Shown here piece after piece: positions 34,440 to 44,800 of a stretch of DNA of 64,000 bases. Position numbers and translations under genes: made by a program. Position 1 is the first letter of the stretch; each line of letters starts with the position of its first letter. The notes under the pieces are model-generated. The model was not told the origin of the DNA and ran no database searches. It saw only the letters and a list, made by a program, of their open reading frames with translations. Origin of the DNA: CAYOOP01 sp964405685 (GTDB taxonomy: Bacteria; Pseudomonadota; Alphaproteobacteria; Rickettsiales; SXRF01); contig CAYOOP010000001.1 in assembly GCA_964405685.1 (NCBI GenBank), positions 186,001-250,000 on the forward strand, given 5' to 3'.

Positions 34440-36511
34440 TAGGGTGCCACCTTAATCACGCGCACACCTTCAAACTCGGCGGCGGGTTTGATACGCAAGA
34501 GACCATCAATTGCTGGCCGTTCATCGTTAGTCAGATATAAAAACCGCGGATGAATGAGAATGTAATTGAAATGATTGGCCCGCAAATCCGCCATCAGCGA
34601 CGCCGCATCGGGATAAAGGTAAAGCGGCTTCGGCATGCCCAGCTTGCTCGGCATCGTGTTGCTGCCGTTGCCGCTAAAGACGATGACATGATCCCCCAAA
34701 TAGTAATGCCCTGCGATAAAACTAAGCACCTTATCGCCGGGTTTTAAAAAGCCTCGCAACCCACCAATAGCCTTACCAAACGCCAATGAATCTTTGCCGC
34801 CGTCCGTCGGTGTGTACCAAAAGCGATGACCCAGAAATTGCTCAAAACTAAGTGTATGGATCAATACGCTCATACTATTGCGCGCGCACATAAACACCAC
34901 GGGGGCAACCGGCCGATAGTTATTGCGCGCGCAAAACGCCGGGACAGCGCTACACTGGAGCAATCCCATGTAAATAGCCACCAACCCCACACTGACCAAC
35001 CGGCAACGCTTCAAGGCATCGAAGATCGGCTCCATCATCTGCGCGCCAAACCAAAACAACAACGGATATCCCACCGTAAAATAGCGTAGCAAGGGTTGTT
35101 TAGCGGCCCATGCCCCATACAACACTGCATAAGCAAAGATAAAACCTACCGTCATCCAGCGAGGGTGATTAGCGCGCGGACGCAGCCACAACCACACCAT
35201 CCCCACACACGAAAGTGCGCCGCAAATCACAAACGGTTTTTCGGCCTGCGATTGTAAAGCTTGCGGCGTTTCCCATAAGACGAGAGGAAGCGAAAGAGCC
35301 GCTTTAATGCTAGGGGTACCAAGCTCATAAAGGCCCATGATATACCCGTAAAAATACCCTCGACTATCAAGCAACGGCCCCCCAATGCCCTGACCAAAAA
35401 TCTCCGTCATATATGGGTAAAGTGGATTACCGAAGGTCACCCAGTTATACGCATAGCCCGGCACCGCAACCAATAACGCAATACTTCCCCACAGAACCAA
35501 AGCAGAGATTTTTTCTCTGTACGCCCCCCGCGAGTGTGCAACCGCAAGCGCCACGAGTACAAAGAAAACCGCGCCTGCCATCAGGTTCATGTAAGAAAGA
35601 CCGGTTAAAAACCCCACCGCAACCGCATTCAGTACCAACCGCACACGTCCACGACGACATACATAGTCATGCCAAGACACCAACGCTAAAATGGAAAAGG
35701 TAAGCGACATGCCATCGACCTTGGCCGTACCAAACACAAACTCCAGTTGTTGATGCATGGTCGCCAGCACCAACGTCGCAATCGTGGCAGAAATAATGCC
35801 GATGTTGCGCGCGAAATAGGCAAACATCAGCACTATTCCCGCAATGGTAATTGCCACCAACCACACTTGGGTAAGCGTGCTCGAAAACAAAGCAAACCCA
35901 TAAATCATCGGCATAAAGCCTTGCTTGGCCATATTGCCCACCGCATGGCCAACATCAATCAACCCGCCGTGATTCCAGAGCAAATTGGCAGCATTCAAAT
36001 AGCTGGTGATGCTGTCGGTTTCGGTAGTTGGAACCAACGCGATCACCACCGCCGACATCAAAATAAGGGCGAGCAAGATATGCAGCGTCAACAGCAGCAA
36101 CCTACCCGCACTGTCATCGCATTGCCGATAGATCGCCCCGAGCAGCTGCTTGCTACTAGCATAAAGCACGGAGAAATAACGCCCTCGCGTTAGCACCACA
36201 GCCAACACTTGCAAGGCGACGATAGTACCCAACGTCACGGGGTTGAGCGCGCCAAAACACGCCAGCACCAACATAGCCCAAGCAATCACAGCAACGCCAA
36301 ACAGAAAGCTATAGGGCGCTAAAAATTCTGATGTAAACGCAATGTTCCTATTTGCCTTATACAACAGGCAACACCCCGCATAGGCCGCAAGTACCGTGAG
36401 TACACATGCGAAGCCTAAGGCGATGAGTCCCTGGTGTAAAAAATAAAAATGATACGGCATGCGTTTGACAATCGTGGTTTTCACCACTAGCAATAATTGC
36501 ATGGTTTGCAA
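34439..36511 (-). CDS. Large polytopic membrane protein, GT-C-like
   Basis: A 690-residue protein with about 12-14 hydrophobic helices in the first ~520 residues and a soluble C-terminal domain (~540-690). An acidic periplasmic motif after an early helix (VPTTETDSITSYLN, ~160) and the lipid-like loops suggest a GT-C glycosyltransferase such as an ArnT/PMT relative that uses a polyprenyl-phosphate sugar donor. The GT2 gene of the same operon could make that donor. An internal ATG at 36460 is an alternative start. It is divergent from the epimerase gene, 17 bp away. Confidence 0.65.
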   Translation of the reverse strand: MQTMQLLLVVKTTIVKRMPYHFYFLHQGLIALGFACVLTVLAAYAGCCLLYKANRNIAFTSEFLAPYSFLFGVAVIAWAMLVLACFGALNPVTLGTIVALQVLAVVLTRGRYFSVLYASSKQLLGAIYRQCDDSAGRLLLLTLHILLALILMSAVVIALVPTTETDSITSYLNAANLLWNHGGLIDVGHAVGNMAKQGFMPMIYGFALFSSTLTQVWLVAITIAGIVLMFAYFARNIGIISATIATLVLATMHQQLEFVFGTAKVDGMSLTFSILALVSWHDYVCRRGRVRLVLNAVAVGFLTGLSYMNLMAGAVFFVLVALAVAHSRGAYREKISALVLWGSIALLVAVPGYAYNWVTFGNPLYPYMTEIFGQGIGGPLLDSRGYFYGYIMGLYELGTPSIKAALSLPLVLWETPQALQSQAEKPFVICGALSCVGMVWLWLRPRANHPRWMTVGFIFAYAVLYGAWAAKQPLLRYFTVGYPLLFWFGAQMMEPIFDALKRCRLVSVGLVAIYMGLLQCSAVPAFCARNNYRPVAPVVFMCARNSMSVLIHTLSFEQFLGHRFWYTPTDGGKDSLAFGKAIGGLRGFLKPGDKVLSFIAGHYYLGDHVIVFSGNGSNTMPSKLGMPKPLYLYPDAASLMADLRANHFNYILIHPRFLYLTNDERPAIDGLLRIKPAAEFEGVRVIKVAP

Positions 36512-36528
36512 TCGTTTAAAGTGGCCCT

Positions 36529-37542
36529 ATGCCTGAAACATATCTCGTTACCGGCGCGGCCGGATTTATTGGCCACGCACTTGCCAAACGCCTGCTTTCT
36601 GCGGGCCATCGTGTCATCGGGCTGGATAACCTCAATGCTTATTACGCTGTTAGCCTCAAACAAGCGCGGCTCGCCGAGCTGACGGCGCAATCGAATTTTA
36701 CCTGGATTCACGCCGATATTAAAAATAGCGAAGCGCTGATGGAGGCGTTTAAAAACCATCGCCCAAACGCAGTGGTGCACCTAGCCGCACAAGCGGGCGT
36801 ACGCTACAGCATCGACCACCCACAGCTTTATGTCGACAGTAATATTGTCGGGTTTTTAAACGTGCTGGAGGCTTGCCGCCGCCACCCTGTGAACCATTTG
36901 GTATACGCCTCTTCGAGTTCCGTCTACGGCGCCAACCGCACCATGCCCTTTGCCACGTCTACACCAGCCGATCACCCAGTCAGCCTTTACGGCGCTACCA
37001 AAAAAGCCGGCGAAGCTATCGCCCATAGCTACAGTACACTCTACAATATTCCCATGACAGGCCTGCGCTTTTTTACCGTCTATGGCCCATGGGGCCGCCC
37101 GGACATGGCCTATTTCAAATTCGCCTGCGCGATGTCGCGGGGAGAAGCCATTGATGTCTATAACCGTGGCGATATGCAGCGCGATTTCACCTATGTCGAC
37201 GATATCATCGAAGCCATTACCCGTCTCATTCCACGCATTCCCACCGCTGCCACAACACCCGATTTGGACCACAGCGCATCGGGGCCGCACCGTCTTTACA
37301 ACATTGGTCATCATACCCCCGAACCGCTGATGAAACTCATCCGCGTGCTAGAAGAAAACCTAGGCTACAAAGCCAAAACCAATCTGCTGCCCATGCAAGC
37401 AGGCGATGTGCCCGCCACCTGGGCGGATGTTGAACCGCTTAAAAAAGACATTGGCTTTGCACCCGCGACTTCGATTGAAGAAGGTATTCGCCGTTTTGCA
37501 GAGTGGTTTAAAGCACACCCGCAGTTCCACACGCTTGCTTAA
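36529..37542 (+). CDS. NAD-dependent epimerase, UDP-glucuronate 4-epimerase-like
   Basis: A 337-residue extended short-chain dehydrogenase. NAD-binding GAAGFIG lies at ~10-16, the active site has S-S-S-x-YG and Y-x-x-x-K (YGATKK, ~148), and the segment FFTVYGPWGRPDMA is characteristic of UDP-glucuronate 4-epimerases (UDP-GlcA to UDP-GalA). It probably supplies a nucleotide uronate to the adjacent glycan operon. Its 3' end overlaps the convergent hydrolase by 4 bp. UDP-glucose 4-epimerase activity is the main alternative. Confidence 0.85.
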   Translation: MPETYLVTGAAGFIGHALAKRLLSAGHRVIGLDNLNAYYAVSLKQARLAELTAQSNFTWIHADIKNSEALMEAFKNHRPNAVVHLAAQAGVRYSIDHPQLYVDSNIVGFLNVLEACRRHPVNHLVYASSSSVYGANRTMPFATSTPADHPVSLYGATKKAGEAIAHSYSTLYNIPMTGLRFFTVYGPWGRPDMAYFKFACAMSRGEAIDVYNRGDMQRDFTYVDDIIEAITRLIPRIPTAATTPDLDHSASGPHRLYNIGHHTPEPLMKLIRVLEENLGYKAKTNLLPMQAGDVPATWADVEPLKKDIGFAPATSIEEGIRRFAEWFKAHPQFHTLA

Positions 37543-38825
37543 GGCGTAAGACCACTCAATACGTCACTCACCATTTTAGGGTCGTATTGGTGGTGGTTTT
37601 CATTACGAATCATGAACTGGATGGGCAGGTGTTTTTCTTCGACCATGACCTTAAACGGCACCGCTGATTCCTGGTCGAAGCAGCACGCATCCTGATCGTT
37701 ATACACCAGCGTTACGGCCACACGGCTGGCGGCTAATTCATCCAACTCGTCCATCACCCGGTGTTTTTTACGAAACGATGCAGAAACCTGTTCTGCATCG
37801 CCAAAGGTTTTAAGCGTAAGACCCAGATTAGCAGGCATCACCCCGGCTACCAGCACGCAGCGATTCAGCACATCTTTAAGCACCAGGCAGGTGTGGAGGC
37901 CAATGGTCGCACCGCCTGAAAAACCGAGATAGTTGATGTCTTGATATTCGCGCGCCATCTGCGCTACCGGCAGCACTGCGCTGTCGATAAAAAAGCGCAT
38001 GTAGTGGGAAGCGCCTGTATCGAACAATTCAAACAACTCATGCTTTTCATCCATGGTGTTTAAATCGAGCATCGCCACACCGTCGTAGGTCTTTACCCGC
38101 ATGGGCTCGCGGGTGTTGCTGTTGAGGCCCAGAAACGGTAGGGAGGTCACCAATATATCAGTGCCGGCGCGCAGCTGCATGTCAAACAACTCAGCGGCAA
38201 AAGGCGCTGCCTCGTCCGACAAATCGGTGTGGCCCTGGTTATAAATAAGCAAACGTTTCGGCGCTTTCTTGCCGTGCTTGGCAAGAATTTTCACGGCATA
38301 GGTGTCAAATTCAAAATCCCGATAGTAGATACGGTAGCAATGTTTTTCATATCCAGAAAAATGGTCGAAAAACTGGCGCGCAAGGCCCGGGCAATAGCTA
38401 GCATCAGAGACCAGCAAATAGGGAATATCGCTGTAAAGATAGGCCATGCTATTGGGGCTTTTTACCAATTGCTCGAGCACCGTCTGCGGGGAAATAAAGG
38501 AGTGCGCTTCGAGATCTTGCCGCCGCGTCTCCTCGGCCTGCTGCGCCTGCGCCGGTGAACGCCCGGCGAGTTCTATTTGTTTGATTTGCCGCTCGGTTTG
38601 TTGCCTCGCCTCTTTTTCTCGCAGTTCCGCTGCATGCCGCGCATCGTCCTCGGCAATTTGTTGTCCATCCGACATCATCCATTGATGAAAACGTTCGTAA
38701 TGGCCGCTGCCGAACGGCCAGCCCTGCGAACGGTCCTGATAGGCACCGACGAAAAATGCAACCACAAGTGCGCCCGCAACAATCAGCGTTTTCAGTAAAA
38801 TTTTTTCTAAACGGCCATCAAACAT
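37539..38825 (-). CDS. Membrane-anchored alpha/beta hydrolase-like protein
   Basis: A 428-residue protein with an N-terminal transmembrane anchor (~9-27), a charged coiled-coil stretch (~55-110, rich in E, R, Q, A) and a C-terminal alpha/beta hydrolase domain. The likely nucleophile elbow is LGFSGGATIG (~290), with a later Asp (YNDQDACC) and His (NHHQYDP) in the expected order. The catalytic domain should face the periplasm. It lies 54 bp after tpsA on the same strand, so it may be co-expressed with the adhesin. The substrate is unknown. Confidence 0.72.
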   Translation of the reverse strand: MFDGRLEKILLKTLIVAGALVVAFFVGAYQDRSQGWPFGSGHYERFHQWMMSDGQQIAEDDARHAAELREKEARQQTERQIKQIELAGRSPAQAQQAEETRRQDLEAHSFISPQTVLEQLVKSPNSMAYLYSDIPYLLVSDASYCPGLARQFFDHFSGYEKHCYRIYYRDFEFDTYAVKILAKHGKKAPKRLLIYNQGHTDLSDEAAPFAAELFDMQLRAGTDILVTSLPFLGLNSNTREPMRVKTYDGVAMLDLNTMDEKHELFELFDTGASHYMRFFIDSAVLPVAQMAREYQDINYLGFSGGATIGLHTCLVLKDVLNRCVLVAGVMPANLGLTLKTFGDAEQVSASFRKKHRVMDELDELAASRVAVTLVYNDQDACCFDQESAVPFKVMVEEKHLPIQFMIRNENHHQYDPKMVSDVLSGLTP

Positions 38826-38879
38826 GCCGTCAATTGGTAGTGACTGGCATCTGCATCGTCAACGGGTTTTGCGTAAGGG

Positions 38880-41800
38880 CTAGAACGACGAGCGTCTTAC
38901 TTCAATTCCCGCATCACCGGAGGAAGAAGGCACAATCACCGGCGTGGTCGAGAACACCGGAACGCTATTGTTTTGCAGCACGATCATCTGCGGTGAGCTA
39001 TAGGTCCAAATGGTGTAGGAAGAACGCACGCTCAACACTGGCATATCGGTCAGCTCGTAACTATCCGTGCCCCCGTCAGCGTGCGGGTTATTAGACGTTG
39101 GCGAGTTGTTAAGCACTTGCGAAACGTGGCTGAATGTCTCAGGTAGCACCGCTTTCACACGCAGCATGCCGTCAACATAGGAGATCAGATAATTGGTCGC
39201 CGTCGCACCCGAAGCATTGATCACATAATACCCCGGCAATGAAAGATCATTCGCAGCGGTAGTGAAAACAAGGCCACTGACAACGGCCGACGAATCGCCA
39301 TTGGTGAGTCCACTATATTGCGCGGTAAAGCTTGGGTTCGATTCGCCCATGTTACGTCTGGCGTTATCCACCGCAATCGTAAGCGCGGCTGGATCAATCA
39401 CGAAACAATTGGTACAGGTGGAATACGACAAGGAATAGGTTGCACCCATGCCCGAAGCTAGGGCTAACGTACCCTGCGTAACGTTATACGAACCCACGTT
39501 TTCACCTGCCGTGCGCGAGAGCAAGCCGGTTAATACCGTGCCTGCCGAATCGCCACTTAGGAAACTGCCGCTGACGCTGTAGGTCAGCGTCGGATCGCTC
39601 GCACCATAGGTTTTGTGCAGTGTATTTGCCGTCACCGTAATCACAATCAGGCTCACAGCTGAGCTATACACCCATGTGTTCTGCGTCGCGCTATAGGTCG
39701 CAGCAATGATTGCGCCGGGTGCCAAGGTTCCGTAGGTTTCACCACTAATTGTTTGCGCAGCGGTTAACCCACCTGCCGTATCCGACCCGGCGCTCGTCGA
39801 ATAAATAATCCAACGGCCTGTGCCCGGAGCAAGCGTGTAGTTGCCAGAGTTGCTGAAATTGCCTGCCGAAGCCAGCACGATCGCGTTGCCCGCGCCGGTC
39901 GCCGTTAAATTACCACCAAGGCTGATGTTACCACTGGTCGTCGTGCGTGCGTTAATACTGGTTGCGCCGGTGATCACCGGCAGGGTAATATTACCGCTCG
40001 TGCTGGTTGCCGTGAAGGAGTGACCGTTCATATCGGTCGTACCCGTACCCGCGGTGATGTTACCGCTGTTAGTAAGAATGCTTAAATTCTGACCCCAGGT
40101 GACGGCATCAAGCGTTACGTTACCCGTCAGCGACGATTTACCAACCACCACCGAGCTTGCGCGCGTAATCGCACCCAGCATCGCCGTCGTTAGATTCAAA
40201 TCAGAAGACGTGCCGCCAATATCAATCGTGGTGGCGTTGCTGCGCGGTGCAAAGGTGACGGTGCCGCTGGTATTGATGATTGCACCGTCCCAGTTTGCGG
40301 TATCAACGTTAAAGGTATAGTTGCCCGTTGCGTTCGCGCCACCAATGTATACCGTACCGGTGACGTAGAAATCTCTCGTGCCACTTGCGCCAGTAGCCGT
40401 GAAATTAACGGCACCATTGCCCGTAGTATAAACACCGCTACCGGTCGTGGAATAGGAAATACCGTTGTTACCGGTGCCCGTGCCATCGCCACCTACGCCA
40501 GTAATGTTAATGGCACCACGCTCTGAGTAGATGGCGGCGGTGCCACCGATTTCAACACCATAGCTGTTGCCCGTGCTCGAACTGCCGCCTATGCCGCTGA
40601 TCGTAATCGTACCGTCCTGATCCGCAATGATACTGGAAGTTCCTTGAACCGTAACACCTTTATGGTCCCCGCCCGAAAGACCGGTACCCTTTATCCAGAT
40701 ATTACCGCTTGCGCCACCCGACTTACGCACGTCAAGCGTGCTATTTGTGATCAATACGCCGGGGCTGAGTGCCGTACTGCCCAGCGCGCCTGTGCCGTTG
40801 CCTACAGGGTCGGTACCGCCGCCCGCGATGATGCTGCCGCCATTGGTTGCAATGCTTGAACTGTTAATGAAGATAGCACCAGGAGAGCTCGGGGTGGCAC
40901 TGTTGGCATTCGTCCTAAGCGTTACATTCACCGACGATGTACCATAGAAAGTGAGATTTGAGTTATTAAACCCAAGGTCGCCTCTTAGCGTTTTAATCGT
41001 CAGGTCTCCGCCCAGCTGGGCGAAGTCCGTCAAGTAATACGCCAGGAAACCATACACACCATCGGTGCCCGCGGTCGCCGTAATATCCAGTTTACCACCG
41101 GTGGTTTGGAAAATCGGCACGGTACTGGTATTGATCATGGAGACGCCTCGGCTCTCACTGTTCGTACCGTAGCCGACGCCCACAAGTGTAATATCACCCG
41201 CTTCGGTAGAAATATAGCCTGTAACAGAAGTGAACTGGATACCTTTATTACCGTTACCTCCCGTGCCTGCATAAGTACCAAGTAAGGTGACCGTGCCGCT
41301 ATAGTTGGTTTTAAGAATCGCGCCGGCCTGCAGATTGATAGCATAGCTGTTGCTTGCGTTGTTCGTATAGTTCACAGCTTTAATCCAGATATTACCGCCA
41401 CTGGCAGTACCGCTCGTATCAATCGTAGCACCCAAAATATTGACTAAACCCGTTCCCGTATTGTTACCAAACGGATCGGTACCACCGCCGATGTAGACAT
41501 AACCACCACCCGTGGTAATACCACCGTTAGAGAGAGAAATAATACTTGTGCTGGCTGGGCTCACGACGTTGTAATCCGCTTGCAGCACAACATTGATAAG
41601 CGCGGTGCCGGCAGCTCTAACGATGGTGCTATTGCTGAAGCTCATACCGCCAAGGCTATAAATATTGGGGTCACTGCCTGCCGTGATCGTCGTCCCAATA
41701 ATACTAAGCCCGTTTGCGGTTGCAGCGCCCGCAATACCCGTCAGCGTAATGCCGCCCGTATTAGCGGTTGTCAAAGCACCCGTGCCGGAGGTGGAGATAC

Positions 41801-44800
41801 CATAAGAAGTTGTGCCGGTCGCATAGCCCGTACCCTTAATCCAGATGCTGCCCGTCCCCACACTAAGCGCAGAACTCACGAGAGAAACGCCCGAAACGCT
41901 TGCAGAGTTACCTACCGCACCGGTGTTATTACCATACGGATCCGTACCACCGCCGATGCGGATCCAACCGCCGTTGGTGGTGATGTTGGTTGTAGTAAGT
42001 GTGATCGCGCCATCCGTCGGCGTCGCCGAGTTCATGTCCGATTGCAAGAGTACGTTCGGCGTAGCGCCGCCGGTATAGGTAATATTGGTTTTGGTCAGGC
42101 CGATATTTTTGCTGCTTTTGAGGATCACATCACCGCCGGCCTGAATCCAGTCGCCCGCAGTCGAGCTGGTGCTAAAGATACCTGCGGTTGAGGTGCCGCC
42201 CACTGTGCCCGAAAGCGTGATCGTACCGCTGGTCGTGGTCAAATACGGCACCGTTGCACCACCGTTAAACGACAGACCGTAACCGCCCGTGGAGCTACCC
42301 GCGCCTGTACCCGTCAGTAAGATATTACCCGAAGCCGTCGAGATATAGTTGGTGTTCACACCGGTCACATACACACCGACGTTACCCGTCGTACCTGCGC
42401 CACCCGTACCGGTTACCGTAATGTTACCGCTGTTATTGGTAATAAGCTTACTGGTTGATTGAATTTGTACACCGTAGTTGTTGGTGGTACCCGCATAGCC
42501 GGTACCTTTAATCCAGATGTCACCGCCCGTACCCGTGCCGCTCGCATTCAATTCGGCAGCGTTTAAATTCACACCGATCACTGTACCGGAAACACCCACC
42601 GCACCCGTACTATTACCGTACGGGTCCGTACCGCCGCCGATTCTGATCCAACCGCCGTTGGTCGTGATGTTGGTGGTAGTCAGCACGATCGCACCGGCGC
42701 TCGGTGTTGCCGAATTCATGTCCGATTGCAAGAGTACGTTTGGCGTCGCACTACCGCTATAAGTAATATGGGTTTTAGTCAGGCTGATATTCTGGCTACT
42801 TTTGATAATCACGTTGCCACCCGCCTGAATCCAATCACCCGCCGTGGTGCTAGTGCTAAATACACCCACGCCCGACGTGCCACCTGCCGTACCGCTCAGC
42901 GTGATCGTACCGCCGGTGGTTCTTAAATACGGCACCGTTGCACCACCGTTAAACGACAGACCGTAGCCGCCCGTGGAGCTACCCGCGCCCGTACCCGTCA
43001 GTAAAATATTACCCGAAGCAGTCGAGATATAGTTGGTGTTCACACCGGTCACATAAATACCGACGTTACCCGTCGTACCCGCGCCACCCGTACCCGTTAC
43101 GGTGATATTGCCGCTGTTATTGGTAATAAGCTTACTGGTTGATTGAATTTGTACACCATAGTTGTTGGTGGTGCCCGCATAGCCGGTACCTTTAATCCAG
43201 ATGTCACCGCCCGTTGCACCGCTGCCGCCCGCATTCAATTCGGCAGCGTTTAAGTTTACACCAGACGTGACGCCGGATGTGCCCACGGCGCCCGTATTAT
43301 TGCCAATCATATCTGTACCCGCACCGATGCGGATATAACCACCATTGGTAGTAATATTAGATGTGGTAAGGACAATTGGTGCAGCGGTTGGTGTAGCCGA
43401 TGTATATTGCCCATCAAGAAGCACGTTCGTTGCAACGCCCGAAGCATTGGCGATATTGGCGTTCGTCAAATTGATGCCGCCGCCGCTATAGAGGAGCACG
43501 CCGCCCGAACCACCGATGATCGCATCCGCTTGGGTGGTATTATTGAAATAAATACCGCTCACCGTACCCGCACCTTGAATACCGGTTAACGTTACGCTAG
43601 CCGTACCCGAAGTCATGAACTTGGCGCCAGAGGCGGTGTTGATACCCCAAGAACTTGCACCCGTCGCATAGCCGGTACCTTTCAGCCAGATGCTGGCGCC
43701 GCCCGCATTGAGCGTGGAAGCACTCACCTTAATACCCACAACGTTGGTTGCACTGCCGATAGCACCGGTATTATTGCCGTACGGATCCGTACCACCACCC
43801 GCACGGATCCATCCGCCGTTGGTCGTAATATTAGAGGTATCAATGACGATCGCACCCACCGTCGGTGTTGCCGAGTTCATATCTGATTGCAGCAATACAT
43901 TCGGAGCAGCGCTTCCGGTATAGGTGATATTGGTTTTAAGCAGCATGATGTCTTTGCTACTTTTAATGATGACGTCGCCGCCGGCCTGAATCCAGTCGCC
44001 CGCCGTCGTGCTGGTGGTAAATACACCGGTAGTCGATGTACCACCCACCGTACCCGAAAGCGTAATCGTACCGCTGGTCGTGGTCAGATATGGCACCGTT
44101 GCACCACCATTGAATGAGAGACCGTAGCCGCCCGTGGAGCTACCCGCGCCCGTACCCGTCAGTAAAATATTACCCGAAGCAGTCGAGATATAGTTGGTGT
44201 TCACACCGGTCACATAAATACCGACGTTACCCGTCGTACCATTACCACCGAGACCAGTAAGGGTAATACCGTTGCTACCGGTCGTAATTAATTTCGCCGC
44301 CGTACCCAGGTTAATACCATAGGCGTTCGTGGTGCTCGCCAAACCTTGACCGCGAATGGTAATGCTGCCGCTGCCGGCGTTAAGCGTGGCGTTGGCAATC
44401 GTCACACCCGCCGTCTGACCCGCGATACCGACCGCATAACCGGTCGTTAAGTTGTTACTACCGCCAATGACGATGTTACCACCCGTCGTCGTCAGATCCG
44501 CAGCCACAGAAACGTACCCGGCCGTGCCGTTGGCGTTGCGCGAACCGAGAGTGATATTACCGCTCGTCAGTGTAATCGCGGCGCTCACCGTAATGTGGCG
44601 GTACGCCGAAAGGGTGAGTGAACCCGTACCCGTCGTTGTGATCGCGGTGCTCACCGTAATGTCGCCATTACCGGCAAATGCGTCACCACCGGTGGTGATC
44701 GTCACGTTGGTGCCGGCATCGAGCAACCCAGCGACGATGCCTGCATTCACCTCAGATGCCGTAGCCGCTGGTACAAAGTTCGGGCTGCCGGTGGCGGTGG

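Noticed and set aside
41580..42191. Open frames on the plus strand through tpsA
   Set aside because: They repeat with the tpsA modules and are antisense shadows of the repetitive adhesin.
42221..44240. CRISPR-like repeats
   Set aside because: The repeat units are long coding modules with variable spacing inside one reading frame; no short direct repeats with unique spacers and no cas genes.
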